This document shows positions 1 through 13,500 of a DNA stretch of 64,000 nt, piece by piece. Source of the stretch: Rhabditophanes sp. KR3021 (taxonomy: Eukaryota > Nematoda > Chromadorea > Rhabditida > Alloionematidae). The stretch covers positions 8,866,001 to 8,930,000 of the forward strand of contig CAUJLY010000006.1 in assembly GCA_963281155.1 (NCBI GenBank). The letters run 5' to 3'. Made by a program: the position numbers and the translations under genes. Each line of letters opens with the position of its first letter. The stretch's first letter is position 1. The notes under the pieces are model-generated. The model saw only the letters and a list, made by a program, of their open reading frames with translations, made no database searches and was not told the origin of the DNA.

Positions 1-1646
1 GTTGCTGATGTTGGTGAAGATGCTGCTGTTGAGGTGGTGGTTGTTGCTGATTCTGATAATGGACACTTTCATTAGCACCTCTTCTATATCTAATAATGTT
101 ACTACCGTTATAACCTGCATTTTGATTTTTGATAAACCGACCATGCTGAAGTTGCTTAGTTGGAGAATCAAAATGTTGTTGGGATTGAGTAAGTGGGGAA
201 GGCAAGTCAGAGGTAGGAGTTGTTTGCGAGTTTCCAGTTACACTCACATTTAAAGAAGTGTCAACACGAGGAACTAAAAAGTAACTATTTGAATTGTTCA
301 CATCATCCATTATCTTATTCACTGCAGCCGGAATTTGAATATTAAATTCACGACACAAACTTTTCTTTTCATGCAGAAATTTCAAGAAGTAATAATGTTC
401 GAGTGTCAAGTTCATCGCAGCTGAATTTGGTGCTTCTTTGGTCAAATGAGTGGCAGTGTTAGTCATAGATGGTTGCTGTTGGCTGTAATTTCCATTTGCT
501 TTATATTGGTATTCTTGTTGTCTTTTGGATGGTAATGAGTTTTCTGAGTAATTAGGACTTGGAGTGGTCACATTTTGATGATAAGGAACATGAGGACTGT
601 CTGAATATTGGGAAGCTTCCAACTGTCCATTGTAATTTTCATGCCCATTGTAGGTATTAATGTTCGTATTTTCATACTGATGGGCAATATTTGAGACAGA
701 ATGACTTCTCTTAGAATTGGTCAAGTTTGTGGCATTACCAATAAAGTTACTTTTTGGTGTATGATTGTTCGAAAAGACTGCACCCGTATTCCACTTCTCT
801 CGAGTATTCCAAACATCAGCTATAGACTCTTTACTAACAGCTTCCTTTATTTGTTCACGATCATACCAAGGATTTGAATTATTTGCTTGAATAGCCAGCA
901 AATCCATTGACTTTCCCTTTTTCAATGGCTTCATTTGATCACTTAGCAGTCTAATCTTGTTCCGTTCAATTGCTGCATTTCTTTCAGTATTTTCCATCAT
1001 CTGTTGGCGGTAGTCTGGAATAGTACTATCCTTGGGAATTAGCTTTGCTTGATTTGATGATGCGACTAAAGAAGCAGACATTGCATCCATGGATCTCCAT
1101 CGAGGAAAGTCGAATGTTTTCTTTTTAGTCTTGAGCATATGTAATTCCTTAACCTAAAAATAGCTGTTTAATCTGTTCAAAAAGTGTTTGTCAAGTTATG
1201 AAAATAGTTGTAGTATATGCGTATATTGATGTTTAAGTAATAGACAAACAAAACTTACTCGATCCAAGTTTTCTTTCTCAATATTTCTTTCCCAATATTT
1301 TTTAAGCATTGGTGTACGAGTTTCTAGGTGGCGTTGAATAGACCGATTAGATTGGTTGCGAAAGGTAGCTGGTAATGAAGATTGCTCGTATGGATGAGAG
1401 TCACCTACAAAATTATGAATAAGGGATCTGGTATATATTTTTAATTAGTAAAATATTGAGTGAGATGGAATTATGACTTGTCTTAGGAAACCCTATTCAA
1501 GTGTCAAAATATGTTCACATTGGACACCTACCTGTCTTGGGTGAGGTTTTTTCAGACTCAGGCTGAAACGTGGTATTTAGATTAGCCTGTTCATTTAAAT
1601 TGGTTACGTCTTCGAAGGTATTCTTACTTTCGGAGGTCACAATCAT
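1..1646 (-). CDS. Q/N-rich protein of unknown function, N-terminal part (cut by window edge)
   Basis: I do not recognise this protein. Three exons are read on the minus strand: 1646-1532 (start MIVTSESK), 1404-1259 and 1153 to the left window edge. Both introns have clean sites (donor GTAGGTG, acceptor TTGTAG; donor GTAAGTTT, acceptor TTTTTAG) and phases close without a stop, giving about 470 visible residues. The first part is charged, with KSMDLLA and PWYDREQIKEAV stretches. The middle is rich in Asn, Ser, Gln and Tyr and looks disordered. The last visible residues form a Gln/Pro/His tract (PPPQQQHLHQHQQ), which on the plus strand appears as the GTTGCTG-rich first 50 bases. There is no signal peptide or membrane segment. 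It is probably an intracellular scaffold or regulatory protein, but this is a guess from composition. The C-terminus lies outside the window. Confidence 0.8.
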
Positions 1647-3250
1647 CACTGAATTACAATAATTTGCGCACTAATCTGAAAGTAAAGACAATGAAAAAGT
1701 GATCACTTTTGTGAATAATATTGTTTTGACATGGCAAAGAAAAAAATAAGAAAACGGTTTTGAACAATAATAGGAAGAAAAAAGTATTGAAAAAGAGAGG
1801 ATCAAAAGTGTATTGAAAAAGAAGTGTTTTCAGAATATAGGAACAAAACAAACTAAACTTTAATATGAAAGCGAATCTAAAAGACAATTTGTGATGTAGT
1901 GGTGTCTTCTGCTTAATTCAAGCAGCTTTACCAAAGTCAAGGCCCGACCTGTATATCATCTTCTTTAATTTTTGTCTGTTAACAGTTGATATAAAGAAGA
2001 TAACTGTTTATAAAAAGGTAGATACCTGTAAGTCAAAAATAAAATAGACAATGCTTCTGTTTGATTGTAATTTTATGCAAAAGCGCGATTCACTTTTTGA
2101 GTAAAATAAAAAATGTAAATATTAATGTATATTTGCTTGGACGGATCGACTTTTGTGTTAACATGTTGTTGTTAAGATTCGTTCAACTTATTGTATTCTG
2201 TAGTTTTTGATGGGTTCTTTTGTATCAGATTATGATATATTTTGAACCGTTTGGGATTATTTGATAGGTAAAAAAATGAAGAGGACATATCGGATGGAAA
2301 CCGTTTAAGAATATTATTTCATCCACATCACTACAATATTTTCTTAAAATGAAAGAGTCTTATGTAAACATATAAGATAATTTGTTAATATGAATGATTT
2401 ATTTGAATTGTTTGAAAGAGTAATTTAAAACAAAGAGATAACCTTGCACTAATTTACATTAATAACAAATGAAACATCCGAATAAAGATCAAGCTGTGTG
2501 TGCAGCCAAAAATAGGTATCACTTTATATGCATATTTGTAAATCTATAAACTTTTTAATACTAGTACCGGTCTAATAATCAATCTAATAAAAATCTACCA
2601 AATCAAATATCCATTGATAGGCAAACATAAATTTTACGATTCAACACTTAAAGATGAGGCTCCATTTTTACCATTACCTCCAACTTTAAAGTCATGACCA
2701 AGTTTAGTCAAAGTCACAAAATAGATGACAAATGTTTTATGGTACTATTAAAACTAATCATTTTCTTTGTCAATCCTTTCATCTTGAAGGTTGAAACGAA
2801 AACTTTTTTATTTAATTTTTTACTTAATCATTTAGTATATAGGTATCAATTTTGATGATTTAACTTTTAAATGATTTCTCTCACCAATCGCCTACCATAA
2901 TTAAGCCATCAAAAATAGCATATTTACATATTTCGTTATTGAAACCATATTTTTTAACCATTTTCTTCAATAATGTGTTACGTATTAAATTCTAAATCTT
3001 TATAGCTTTATTATTCACTCAACAAACATATGTTTTTAATTTTAAAAATAAAATTGTACCATCAAATAATCGTCTTTTTTCAATTTTATTGTTTAAAGTT
3101 ATTATTTTTAGTACGTTGACAGTTGGATAAGTTATTTTAAGAAATATATCGTACCTTCAAAAATCAAAATTCCTTCAACCAATTTATTATCTATTACCTT
3201 ATTTTGGAGTTTATGCATGAATGTATTTTAAATTTAAAAGATTCACATCA
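1647..3250. other. Gene-free AT-rich spacer between divergent genes
   Basis: This lies between the minus-strand Q/N-rich gene and the plus-strand Wnt gene, so it should hold both promoters. I see only AT-rich sequence with A/T runs. Its one sizeable open frame (minus strand, 1654-1887) is Phe/Leu/Lys-rich low-complexity sequence and not convincing. Confidence 0.6.
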
Positions 3251-4621
3251 ATGATATTGTTATTGTGTAAATTTCTATATATTTTAATTTTATTAATTCC
3301 AACTACAATCAACTCAACCCACCATTTAAATTGGCTGTAAGTTCCTTTTGTGTTATGGCTTTTAATTTTGAAATTGAATGATTTTTAGTGCTTTAGCGTC
3401 AACGTCAACACAATATTATAATGTCGCTTATAGGCCTCACCACAACTCTGACAAATCTTACCAACAATTGTGTGATAGATTGCCTGGTTTAAATTCAGTC
3501 CAAAAGCAAATGTGTCAAGCATACCCTTTTGCAATGCCCGCCGTCAGTCGTGGAGCCAAAGAATCTATTTTTGAATGTCGTGAACAATTTATCGCCGAAA
3601 GATGGAATTGTTCTGAACCGTTAGAACATGAGAATGCAATTAATCCAAAAAATTTCCAAGTAATGCTAGAGAAGACTCTTGAGCAAAATAACAAAGAAAC
3701 AGCGTTTGTATCTGCTATAACTAGTGCTGGAATCGTTCATGCAATTACTAAAACATGTAGCCTGGGAAACATGACAGATTGTGGTTGCGATTCACATCCT
3801 GGCAGGCAACGTTTTATTGATGCGGTATGTTAATTTTTGGGAATGTAAATATAGACATTACAAAATTATGTATATTTTAGACTCCCTTACCTAATGGGGC
3901 AGTTCCGCCTAAAAAGAATGAAGCGTTTACATGGGTTGGCTGTTCTGATGATATTACCTATGGAGTTAGGTTTGCTAGAGAGTTTTTGGATAGATATGAA
4001 AAAGAACAGTATGCTTTGACAGGAAATGTTAAACATTTGATGAATATACATAATCATTTTGCTGGAAGAGAGGTAATAAACAATAACAATTAATTACTTT
4101 TGACATGTTTAGGCTATTTCACAAAATATGCGCCGACAATGTCGATGCCATGGCGTTAGCGGATCTTGTGAACTCAAAACATGTTGGTTACAAATGCCGA
4201 AATTTTCGGAGATTGGGGATATGTTGAAGAAAAGATATGACCATTATGCTGTTCAAGTTGCAAAAAAATCAAAGCGTAGACTGCGCAGGAAGGAAAGAAG
4301 CGAAAGAAAAATTCCTTTAAGAGGAACTGAAATTGGATATATATCCAGGTCTCCTAGTTATTGTGAACGTAACGAAACATTAGGTAGGATAAGTTGCTGA
4401 TAAAGTTAATTATAATTTATTAAGGCATTTACGGAACACAGGGCCGGGAATGCAATCATAGTTCCTTAGGAACTGATAGCTGTGATCTATTATGTTGTGG
4501 TCGAGGATATAATACACGCGAGGAAGTCAGAATCATACGATGTCATTGCAAATTTGTTTGGTGTTGTCAAGTAAAATGCAAGGAATGTAAGGAGCTAGTT
4601 AGAGTTAGCACTTGTAAGTAG
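3251..4621 (+). CDS. Wnt family secreted ligand, complete (five exons, 393 aa)
   Basis: Secreted lipid-modified ligand for Frizzled/Ror-type receptors. Exons are 3251-3336, 3389-3824, 3881-4072, 4113-4383 and 4425-4621; all phases close to 394 codons including stop, the usual Wnt length. Exon 1, found only by splice logic, supplies a signal peptide ([17 protein letters not shown]). Family hallmarks are the ERWNCS block, [11 protein letters not shown], the [12 protein letters not shown] box whose serine is the palmitoleoylation site, and a cysteine-dense tail with [22 protein letters not shown] and a terminal TCK. The tail and the GTQGREC block remind me most of the WNT16 / EGL-20 branch, judged from memory and not tested. 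Introns are 40-56 bp. A polyadenylation signal AATAAA lies at 4749-4754. The family is certain; the orthology group is not. Confidence 0.96.
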
Positions 4622-4790
4622 CGCGATGTTAAATATTTTATATGCATTCATCAAATTAAAACAATGTTGTATTACAATCATGAACTCTTTAATAATTAAC
4701 TGTTTATATGTTATCTTTTATAACCCATTGATATCGACATCATTTTTAAATAAAATTTAAACTTTGGTATAATATTTTTGTAGGTTTCAT

Positions 4791-4806
4791 TTTATTTACA
4801 AGTTGC
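4791..4806. repeat. Left copy of 16-bp direct repeat flanking the retrotransposon
   Basis: TTTATTTACAAGTTGC is repeated exactly at 7270-7285. The two copies bracket the retrotransposon remnant and fit a target-site duplication made by target-primed reverse transcription. This copy is at the element's 3' side. Confidence 0.7.
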
Positions 4807-7269
4807 TTTTGTTCAGCTATCAAAATTGGAAGTGGCTTGACTTTTGAATTAGCATACACTTCTACATTGTGAATGGCTAATGCTTCAGGAGCGTTACCTA
4901 TTGGTCTCACCTTCCCCATTAGTCTTCTTAATATCGAAGTTTCTGTCCTCCTAAGTCCGTCGACTTCACCTTTTCTCAGAGAATAGCATGAACAACTGTA
5001 TGTTAGACAAGGCCGAATAAATTGAGAATAAAGCTTGCCTCTTTCTAAGTCAGAGAGATGTTTGCTTATGTCTTTTATCTTGTGATACGCCTTCCAAGCT
5101 GACTGTTTTCTTCTAGACGTTTCCTTAGCTTGATTACCTTCAATGTTTGCCTCATGCCCGAGGAAAGTAAAGTTATCAACTTTTTCAATTGTGTCAATAA
5201 CTTCATTACAATTGGAAAAGTATTTGGTTTTTGGAAAGTTGATTTTTAGACCAACTTTCAGAGCTTCTTTTTCCAAGGCTTGTAACATTTCTAGACCTTT
5301 ACCAGGCAGAGCAACAATTGCAATGTCATCAGCATATGCAAAGTAAACCAACTTCTCACCATTTACCATTAAACCATATTTGCAGTCCACCTCATCCCAT
5401 CCAAGAGCTCTTGTTACTTTAGCAAGGAGCATATTAAACAGAGTAGGAGAAGGAGTGTCACCTTGTCGCACGCCAGATTTTGTATTGACATCGACATTAA
5501 TTCCAGGAGCTTTAATACTCAAGGAAGTTTTTAGGTTTAGCTCTTTTAGCATGTCCACAACACCTTTATCATCTAATTTCCCTAGCTCGCGAAACAATTC
5601 TTTTAGTGAGATTGAATCGAAAGCTTTAAGAAAGTCAACAAATATAATGTTGATGCCAAACTTATATTCTCTTGCCTTTTGAAGAATAAGGGAGAGAGTA
5701 AGTATGTTGTCGTAGGTTGAGAAGCCAGCACGAAAACCTGTTTGACTTTTGGGTAATCGCTTGGTTATTTCCTTGGTAAGTCTATTTAATAAAAGCTTGC
5801 CAAACACTTTGCCTAGAGTACAGATTAGTGAGATAGGACGATAATTTTCAATTTGTTTAGGGGAACCTTTCTTGAAAAGAAGAATCATGTCTGATCTTTT
5901 CCAAATTATTGGCACTTCTCTTCTTTCTAGGAAAGTGTTGAACATATTAAGCATATGTTGCCCTATTGCAGGAAATAATTGTTGAATAATTAGCATATTC
6001 AATTCATCAAGACCAGGAGCACCATGAGGATTGGTCTCCATGATTGCCGTCCTAACTTCGTCATAGAGGAATTTTGGCGGTGGAGTGTATTTGCGTTTAA
6101 AGATATCCTTTCTGTTAGTGTCTGGACCATCATACAATTTCTTGTAAAAGTTTTGTATTGTTTCACCAGAGATTGCGGGGAATTTCTTGAGGAACATTAA
6201 CTTTTTATTTGCTCTTTTAAACTACTATTTTGTTTAATAGCTTCAAGACGCAATTTTAGTGTGCGTTTCCTAGAGTCTTCCTTCATTGACATCCTAACAG
6301 CTTTACTTATTTCAACGAATTCAATTTTGGATCTTGTTGACGCATCAGGTAATTTACTAATCATTGCAAGTTCTTTTCTTTTACATAGAAGAAGTTGCGT
6401 TGAGTTGGAGAACCTTTCCATTGCCAACTTTTTAGTTCTTTCTTTAGCCGATTTCCTAATAATGTTTATGTTCTTAAGAAAACTAGCATAAATGTCATTT
6501 GTTGGTCCAGTTGAGGTCCATTGTAAGTTTTTAGATAACTTTAAAGCATTTGGAAGGACAATTTTGATGTTAGCATTTTTGTTTGTTCTAAAGTAGTGTT
6601 TAAAAGTAACATCAATTTTTGCAACAATCATTTTGTGATCTGAGCCAATGTTAAACTGACGTTCAGATAATGTTGTCACATCAAAGCATATTCTTTGATC
6701 TTTGGCGAGGAAATAATCTATTTCTTTACTGACCCATTTGGGCTAATCCAAGTAAACTTTCTTGAAGGCCTCTTTTGGAAGAATGTGTTCATGATTTTAA
6801 AGTTGTTTTCTTCGGCAAATTCCTTCAACATCAGTCCTCTGGCGTTGGTACTACTATCAAATCCATACCTGCCATATACCTTTGCATCAAGATCATCTTT
6901 GCCTATAGAACCATTAAAGTCACCCATAATCAGTACCTTTTTAGAGATTGCTTTTGACTTCAAGTCACTAAGGTCGTCATAAAATTGTATTGCTTCTTCA
7001 TCAGAGCTGTTACTTGTAGGGGCGAGAAAACTTCCTTTAAGTTTAGTATTCCTAAACGTCCAGATGTAAAACTACAACTAACAATACTGTTTACATAGTC
7101 TTTGTGCACCCAAAATCCAACTCCACCAGCACTAAGTTTACTTAGAGGATCTGAGCAGTAGAAAGCACTACCAGAAGGAAGTGTTGCAGAAGCAGCTTGT
7201 TTTCTTTTAACTTCAGAGATTCCAATTACACTTAAGCCTAGATCGATTGCTTGCGTGTCAAGAAGATAC
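4807..7269 (-). mobile_element. Degenerate non-LTR retrotransposon (LINE, RTE-like), truncated
   Basis: This is the remnant of an element coding for an APE-type endonuclease and a reverse transcriptase, read on the minus strand. The endonuclease part (about 7269-6600) contains GISEVKRKQAA, GGVGFWVHKDYVNS, MGDFNGSIG and GSDHKMIVAKID. The reverse transcriptase (6197-4807) contains APGLDELN, ENYRPISLICTLGKV, KSQTGFRAGFSTYDN, FVDFLKAFDSI, SGVRQGDTPSPTLFN and the catalytic FAYADDIAI box. Frameshifts near 7040, 6720 and 6197 break the frame, so the copy is dead. The 5' end begins inside the endonuclease. The 3' end stops soon after the thumb region, directly at the flanking repeat, with no visible 3' UTR or tail. 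The RT frame stays open beyond the element into host sequence down to 4746. RTE clade is my best guess from ORF order. Confidence 0.93.
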
Positions 7270-7285
7270 TTTATTTACAAGTTGC
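7270..7285. repeat. Right copy of 16-bp direct repeat flanking the retrotransposon
   Basis: Identical 16 bases to 4791-4806; marks the 5' side of the minus-strand element and so its truncation point. Confidence 0.7.
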
Positions 7286-7327
7286 GTTAGTAATTATAAC
7301 TTTGCTACAGCATTTATTGCCTTCAGT

Positions 7328-7565
7328 GATCTTATACATTCAAGGATATTCTATATGTAAAATTAATCTCTTATTTAGGCTCAATTTGTCTTTAGGTCAA
7401 AGTTAATATTATTTGATCTTTTTCATTCTGAAATATTCTTTATATGACGAGTCAATATTCTTTAGGCTGGGTTCAATGTCTTTTCAGATCCAAGATTAGT
7501 ACAAGGCGATCTTTTACATTCTAGAATCTTCTATATGGCAAGGCGCTTTTACGTAATAGGCTTAA
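7328..7565. repeat. Degenerate tandem repeat, about 90-bp unit, three copies
   Basis: Copies start at 7328, 7415 and 7508 (spacings 87 and 93 bp). Each opens with GATCTT, then ACATTC or TCATTC and a TATTCT..TATATG block, followed by a TTTAGGCT motif and a TTAATATT/TTAGTA end. Copies have diverged by substitutions and small indels, so the array is old. The third copy is incomplete. Confidence 0.6.
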
Positions 7566-10500
7566 GGGATACATAAAGTCACCAAAAATTTACTATAAAT
7601 TAACTAGGTTTATTGAAATGAGTCATTCGCACTTCAAGATCATTATTATTTAGATTTGCAATTAGATTTATCTAACAAATTAGGAAAGTACACCCTTCAT
7701 CGCAATTTAAATTAGTATAAACATAAATGTGCCAATAACACAACTGTACAACCTTGTAATACAAAACACAGCTTAAAAAGTACAGTTTATATTCGACTTC
7801 CTTCAATCAAAAAATAGTAGGTAGTTTTATTTTCAAAAACCATGTAATAACTATAAGTTTACTTTAGGCATTTAACAAATGTATTAAAACAGTATCAGAA
7901 TTAATATTAAGTCTTGGATTGTATTTCTCATTAAAAGACAAATGAACTTGCATTTAAAGCAAATAAATGTATTCCAAAACCTTGAAACCAAATTAAAAAA
8001 CATTAGTGATAATCAACCTACACAGCAAAATAAGCATATTATAACATTGTGCTTATGCATTTGTAACGATTAAGTAAATTATATAAAAAGAATGCATGAA
8101 ATAATCATTATATGCTTTTTAAGATCCCGTACAAAATAAATATTTGGATTAAGAATGAACATGCGACTTTTCTTCCTCAGTACTATTTATGCATCTAAGT
8201 CCTGCAAGTATTAAGAATTTCATTCAATCATATGTATTATTATTAATAATCCTTGGTTGGATCTAATTGCAATTATTGAAGTGTATCAGAACTTATTTGT
8301 CGTCAGCATCAATATAATGCTTACATTAAAGCGTTGCCAACTGCATTTAGTGAAAATACAAATAATCGGATACTGAATTTAGTTCACAGTTTAAAAGATC
8401 TCGCAATTAATAAATAAAACTAAAAACTATCTTTTCACTTATTTTATGACATAATAAGCCAATTGGCATTAAATTTAGAATAAATAAAATTTAAAATCGT
8501 CACTCGTGTTAATCTTCATTTAATCCATTTTACAAATCAACAGACTCATATTTTGATTGTTTCTAAAAATAGCATTTAAATGTGGCAAAACTTTACAGCT
8601 AAAAAACGATTAAACAGAAAAACTCATATATCAAAGTTTATTTATACTCACTTGGCTTTCAAACAGTCGTCACATATTTTTGATATAAACATTGGTACAG
8701 ATGAAAAAAAGGATAAGAGGAACACATATTTAATAGACAACTGTTCATTCTATAAATATACACATCTAAGTTTAAAAGTTTAATTAAAGGTAGGTGATTA
8801 TTTGATTTATGATTCTATCACAATATAAATCTATTTCTCTAGAAAGTGTTGATATGTTTCTTTTTAAAATGATACATTTATTAACACATTTAATGGTTAG
8901 TTTAAAATTTTATGAACATTAAAAATCCATTAAAATCCATATGTTACTTCCTTTCTTCAAGATTAAACTTTCTTTTGTCTTTTCTCAAATTTGAAACATA
9001 TCTTGACTACAACATTATGCGTGTACTTTTATAATCAGCTGTTAATGTTAACAAAACTCTTCAAAACTTATTAACCATTTATCTCTTCAAAACACTAACT
9101 TCATTGTATTTTTATGTTACTTCAAACATACTGTTCCCTTTTTATCATCGCTTACAACACATATTTTGCCATCAAACACCAATCTTATTTTTTGTACACA
9201 AGCTAAGTGACATATTTGATCATCATTTAACTTTACAAGATACTTATTAAAGATACTGTTTCAATGATTTAGCTAGCAAGCATACTCTATCAATCATAAT
9301 TAGTGATTTGGTGACAGCATAATCTTTATACTAGATAGTACAAACCTTTGTAAGACTGCTTTTAATAGTGCATTTGAGTAAACATAATATATCTTGCTAA
9401 TCATTCATTAACCGCATTTACCCTTGATAAATGTAATCTATTTATCTTTTATCATTTTAGATATAACCTTTAATCAAGAGAGGAATTTGAACAACTTGCA
9501 AGACAAGAATCAAAACTTGAATTCAGCTTTTTTGTATTATTAAAGGAGAACGTGTCGCGTGTACTACACTTTTGATGTCCTTACCATTTGTTGGGAGTAA
9601 GCTTTAGATTTATATTGTATTATACCATTTTAATATGTTACAAAGATCTCCATTTTTTAATTATAACCAAACTCATCCCCTCCAACTTTGATATTTATAT
9701 TTCTCGGCACACTTAAACGACACATTTTTAAAAGCCAAATATGTTAGTGTGCGGCATCCTTTCTTTAATCAGTGGGTCAGCATGACATTAAGATAAGTCA
9801 TTTGTTATGTAATGATGACTAGTGAGGTTAATATCCTTCCTTTTTAGCACCATACAATAAACCTACCTGATCATTATTAGCAGCTGGGTCCATCATCATT
9901 TCATCCTTTATATTATCATTACTAACTTCCTTTTGAAATGCCCATCTTCGAGGGATGGTGTCAAAAAGATCTGATTTTTCGATATCCACTTAACAAACGT
10001 ACCGAACTTGACATCTTCTTTACATAATAATGTACATATTTATTCCTTTCTACCATAACAGTAACATCCACACTTTTTTTAATATTAAATATTTATAATC
10101 AACTCAACAGTTCAATACAAAAAGGAACTTCGTTTCAGATAAAAGCCCCCAAACAAAATTATATTAAAAGTGTTAAGTGCTTTGCATTTATCTCAAGTAC
10201 CTCAATATAACTTTAACAGCATCATTTTTGTGTTATTTTCATAGATGGCCACAATCAGTTGTTGTAGGTCTCAACTCATCCATATCTTCTTTCAAGATAA
10301 GAAGGTGACTTATATATACAATAATTAGACAAACCCGTGAACTAATAACTTAACCTATTCTTTTATTGATACCTTTTGTGTTTGTTTTTGGTAGTATTTC
10401 ATTTTTCAATTTGTATCATCTTTTTATTATCCAATTTCCCTCAACTTTTTATTATTTTACTTGTACCACCTTTTATTATATAATTAAGGACATACACTAT

Positions 10501-13500
10501 CTTTAACATCTTCTTGACATTCAAACTTTGTTAGTTTTATCCAAAGTCATGGGAAATTCATAAATTCATAATATTATACAACACAATCACAAATGACTTG
10601 TTGCTAGTTATAAAGTTTAATGAAAATGTTTGCTATATGGTAATGCATTAGAATGTGTTAAGATCCAAAAGTACACCTAATAAATAATTAGTCACTCTCT
10701 TTGGCTCCTTTTACATCATCTTTTGTTCTACTAGCTTTTACTAACTATGTGATGGCCTTTTTTGAATACATATATTGATGCATACTACAATTCTTCCTTG
10801 CATACATTACGAATCTGTTTCCTTTGGCTCCCCAAAATGATTATGTAAATACATTTGGGGTGTGTTTTAATTCATTATAATGTAATATCCTATCCACAAT
10901 TTTAGTACTTATAATTTTAAAAATCCTTCTATTAGGAACCCACCATTTGAATAATAATACTGTATAAATTTTTACGCCACAACTATCATCATCAAAGTTG
11001 CAATGTACTTTGGATGGGGCCTTATTTTCATAAATAATATATTCTTTCTTTTGCATATCCTCTTGCATATACCACAATTAAATAATCAACCTGCTGGTAT
11101 TGTCAATCTAACTTTTCATTATGACCGATTGTTATTGATATTGTCCCAAAACTTTTGCATGCTTCCTATATTAGATGTGAGTCTGATTGTAACATTTAGG
11201 TTGAAGTTTCCGTGATTACTAGTCTTTAATTTGGGTAGAGTCTCGTTATTGCCTTCTTTTTGAAATGTACCATCTGCTGGAAAGAAATCATAGAGAATGA
11301 TGAAGACAACAAAAAACACCATCAAATTACATCTCTTTCAAACAAAAAACATACTTATTAAGTGAGGCCAAATTTAGCCAATTTGAGAGCATTTATTAGT
11401 TTACGTGTTTGTTTGTCTTGACTATAATAACAATACAATCTCCATTTTCTAGCTATTCTTTCACCTACTAATATGCAATTTCCGAAATTTATATTTATAA
11501 TGTGTATTTTTGGTTATTGAAATCAAAAAAAGAACAAAAACGTTGTTGATTGTCTATTGCTATTTACCTTGTCCAAGAATAGCCTAATATATCCTCAAGT
11601 TAATAAAATATTCTAAAACTTAAGGCTATCTTAAGAATTCTGCCACCAATAACAACACCATTCATTCAAATATTTAGCACCTTAAATATTAGAATTATTA
11701 TTTAGCGATTTATATTTACGGGACCCGATTTAGTCAGCTGGATATAATAATGTAAAGATATGCTTTATCAAACACACAAATAATTGTGAATAGTAAGAGT
11801 AAAATTTTTGACAAAAGTCTTAGGTTTTAGGCTTGTTTTGTTAAGGGATTTTTGGTGAAAGTTTTGCATAATTGGAATATATTATTTATATTTTGTTAAA
11901 GAGTCGTGTGTATGTGGCACGTTGAGGGGGATTATTTTTTAGTTATCAAAGAAAAGGATTCGTCTAATCTTAATAAGTATTTTACATTGTTATGGAGTAA
12001 ATTATGTAGTTATGAGTATTATGACAAAAGTTAGTCTGTTTCTGATATGTCTCTTTGTAGGTAATTGTTGTGTCGTTTATTTATTTTATAAATGAAAATA
12101 TTATTTCTATATTTACCTTTTCCTCTATATTCTTTTTTGATGTGATATTAGTTTTATTTGAATATGTTAATTAGAAGCAAAAAGTGCATGTGAGCATATC
12201 TGTTTTAGAAAAGCTAAAATATAATATTCAACAAGGCTATTTACGAGGTTATAATATGGCTATTATTTAAATATCTGAATTAATTCGTAAAATTTTATTT
12301 AATTTGATTATTAATGTTAAAATTCATGGCTTTCTACTAGAGTAAAAAGTTAAAAATCTACGGGACTATTACCAATTTAATCAACATATTTTAATGTTTT
12401 AATAGTCTAAATTGGCAAGTTGTGGTTTCTATCATGCAAAGAACCTTTAAATCGTATCCATAAAAAGTAATTTACCATTAATTGGTTAAGCGACAGGTGG
12501 ATTTTAGATCATAAAATAGTGGTGTCTATGTAGTTATGGGTGGTTGTGAACTGAATGCAAGTGTAACATTATAAAAGTATGCACCTCATCACAATGAGGA
12601 CAGCTTCTTGATGATATAATTGCAGGTTATTGTAAGGGAGGTTATTGGGTTGTAAGTAAAATTATATGACTGTCTATCTGGCCAAATTAAAAAAGATACT
12701 TGATCTACTCCATTTACTCCATCTACTTTCCTTAACTGGATATCTACACATTTTACAAGTAATTATCTAATTAGCACATTCATTCGTAGCATGGTTGATT
12801 TAATTTAAAATTAGGAAAGCAATATTGGTTTCATATTGTTCCAATTACCTAAATGGCATCTACTTTTGAAGTGCATCCTCCAATTATAAAGGCATTTAAT
12901 TTGACAATAATTAAAAGTAGAACTTTTACCTTTGAAGTTAAGTATTTTGGTTTAATGGAAACTGTTATATTATTGTTAAAATAAAAGTTTTTGAAAAGTG
13001 GTGTTATTATGGAAAGAGAGAGTCCACCTCATGATATAATAAAGTATGGCGTCAAAAGTATAATTGTTTGAAGGTGATACCTTGTTACCACAAATGAATG
13101 TGCGATTGTTTGAGAATACTAAAATACCATTTCTAGTTTATGTTATTTTGCTTAAAAAGTATATTTGTTCACTCTGCTAACTTTTTTTATCTAAATTGGT
13201 ATGCTTTTAGCCCATTAGATATATTAAATAAATATACTAAATTTGTGGTTTGATATAAAATATTATTGTTTTGATATGGAGAGTACCCACAAATGCCCAA
13301 TTAAAGTGTCTTTCCTAAAAAGTTTAAAATGATCGCTGTTGGACATCATCATCTTTCATGCAGATTGCCATCAAAAGATGTATGCCTATTTGACTAATTT
13401 ATATTTTTCGAGAACAAAGATGAAAATGATGGTGAGTTTAGAGGAAAGATTAGATGTGTCAAATACATGTACTACTATTTTCAATTGTTTCCGGAACTGG

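Noticed and set aside
2..253. Plus-strand frame at the left edge
   Set aside because: Antisense shadow of the minus-strand Q/N-rich coding exon.
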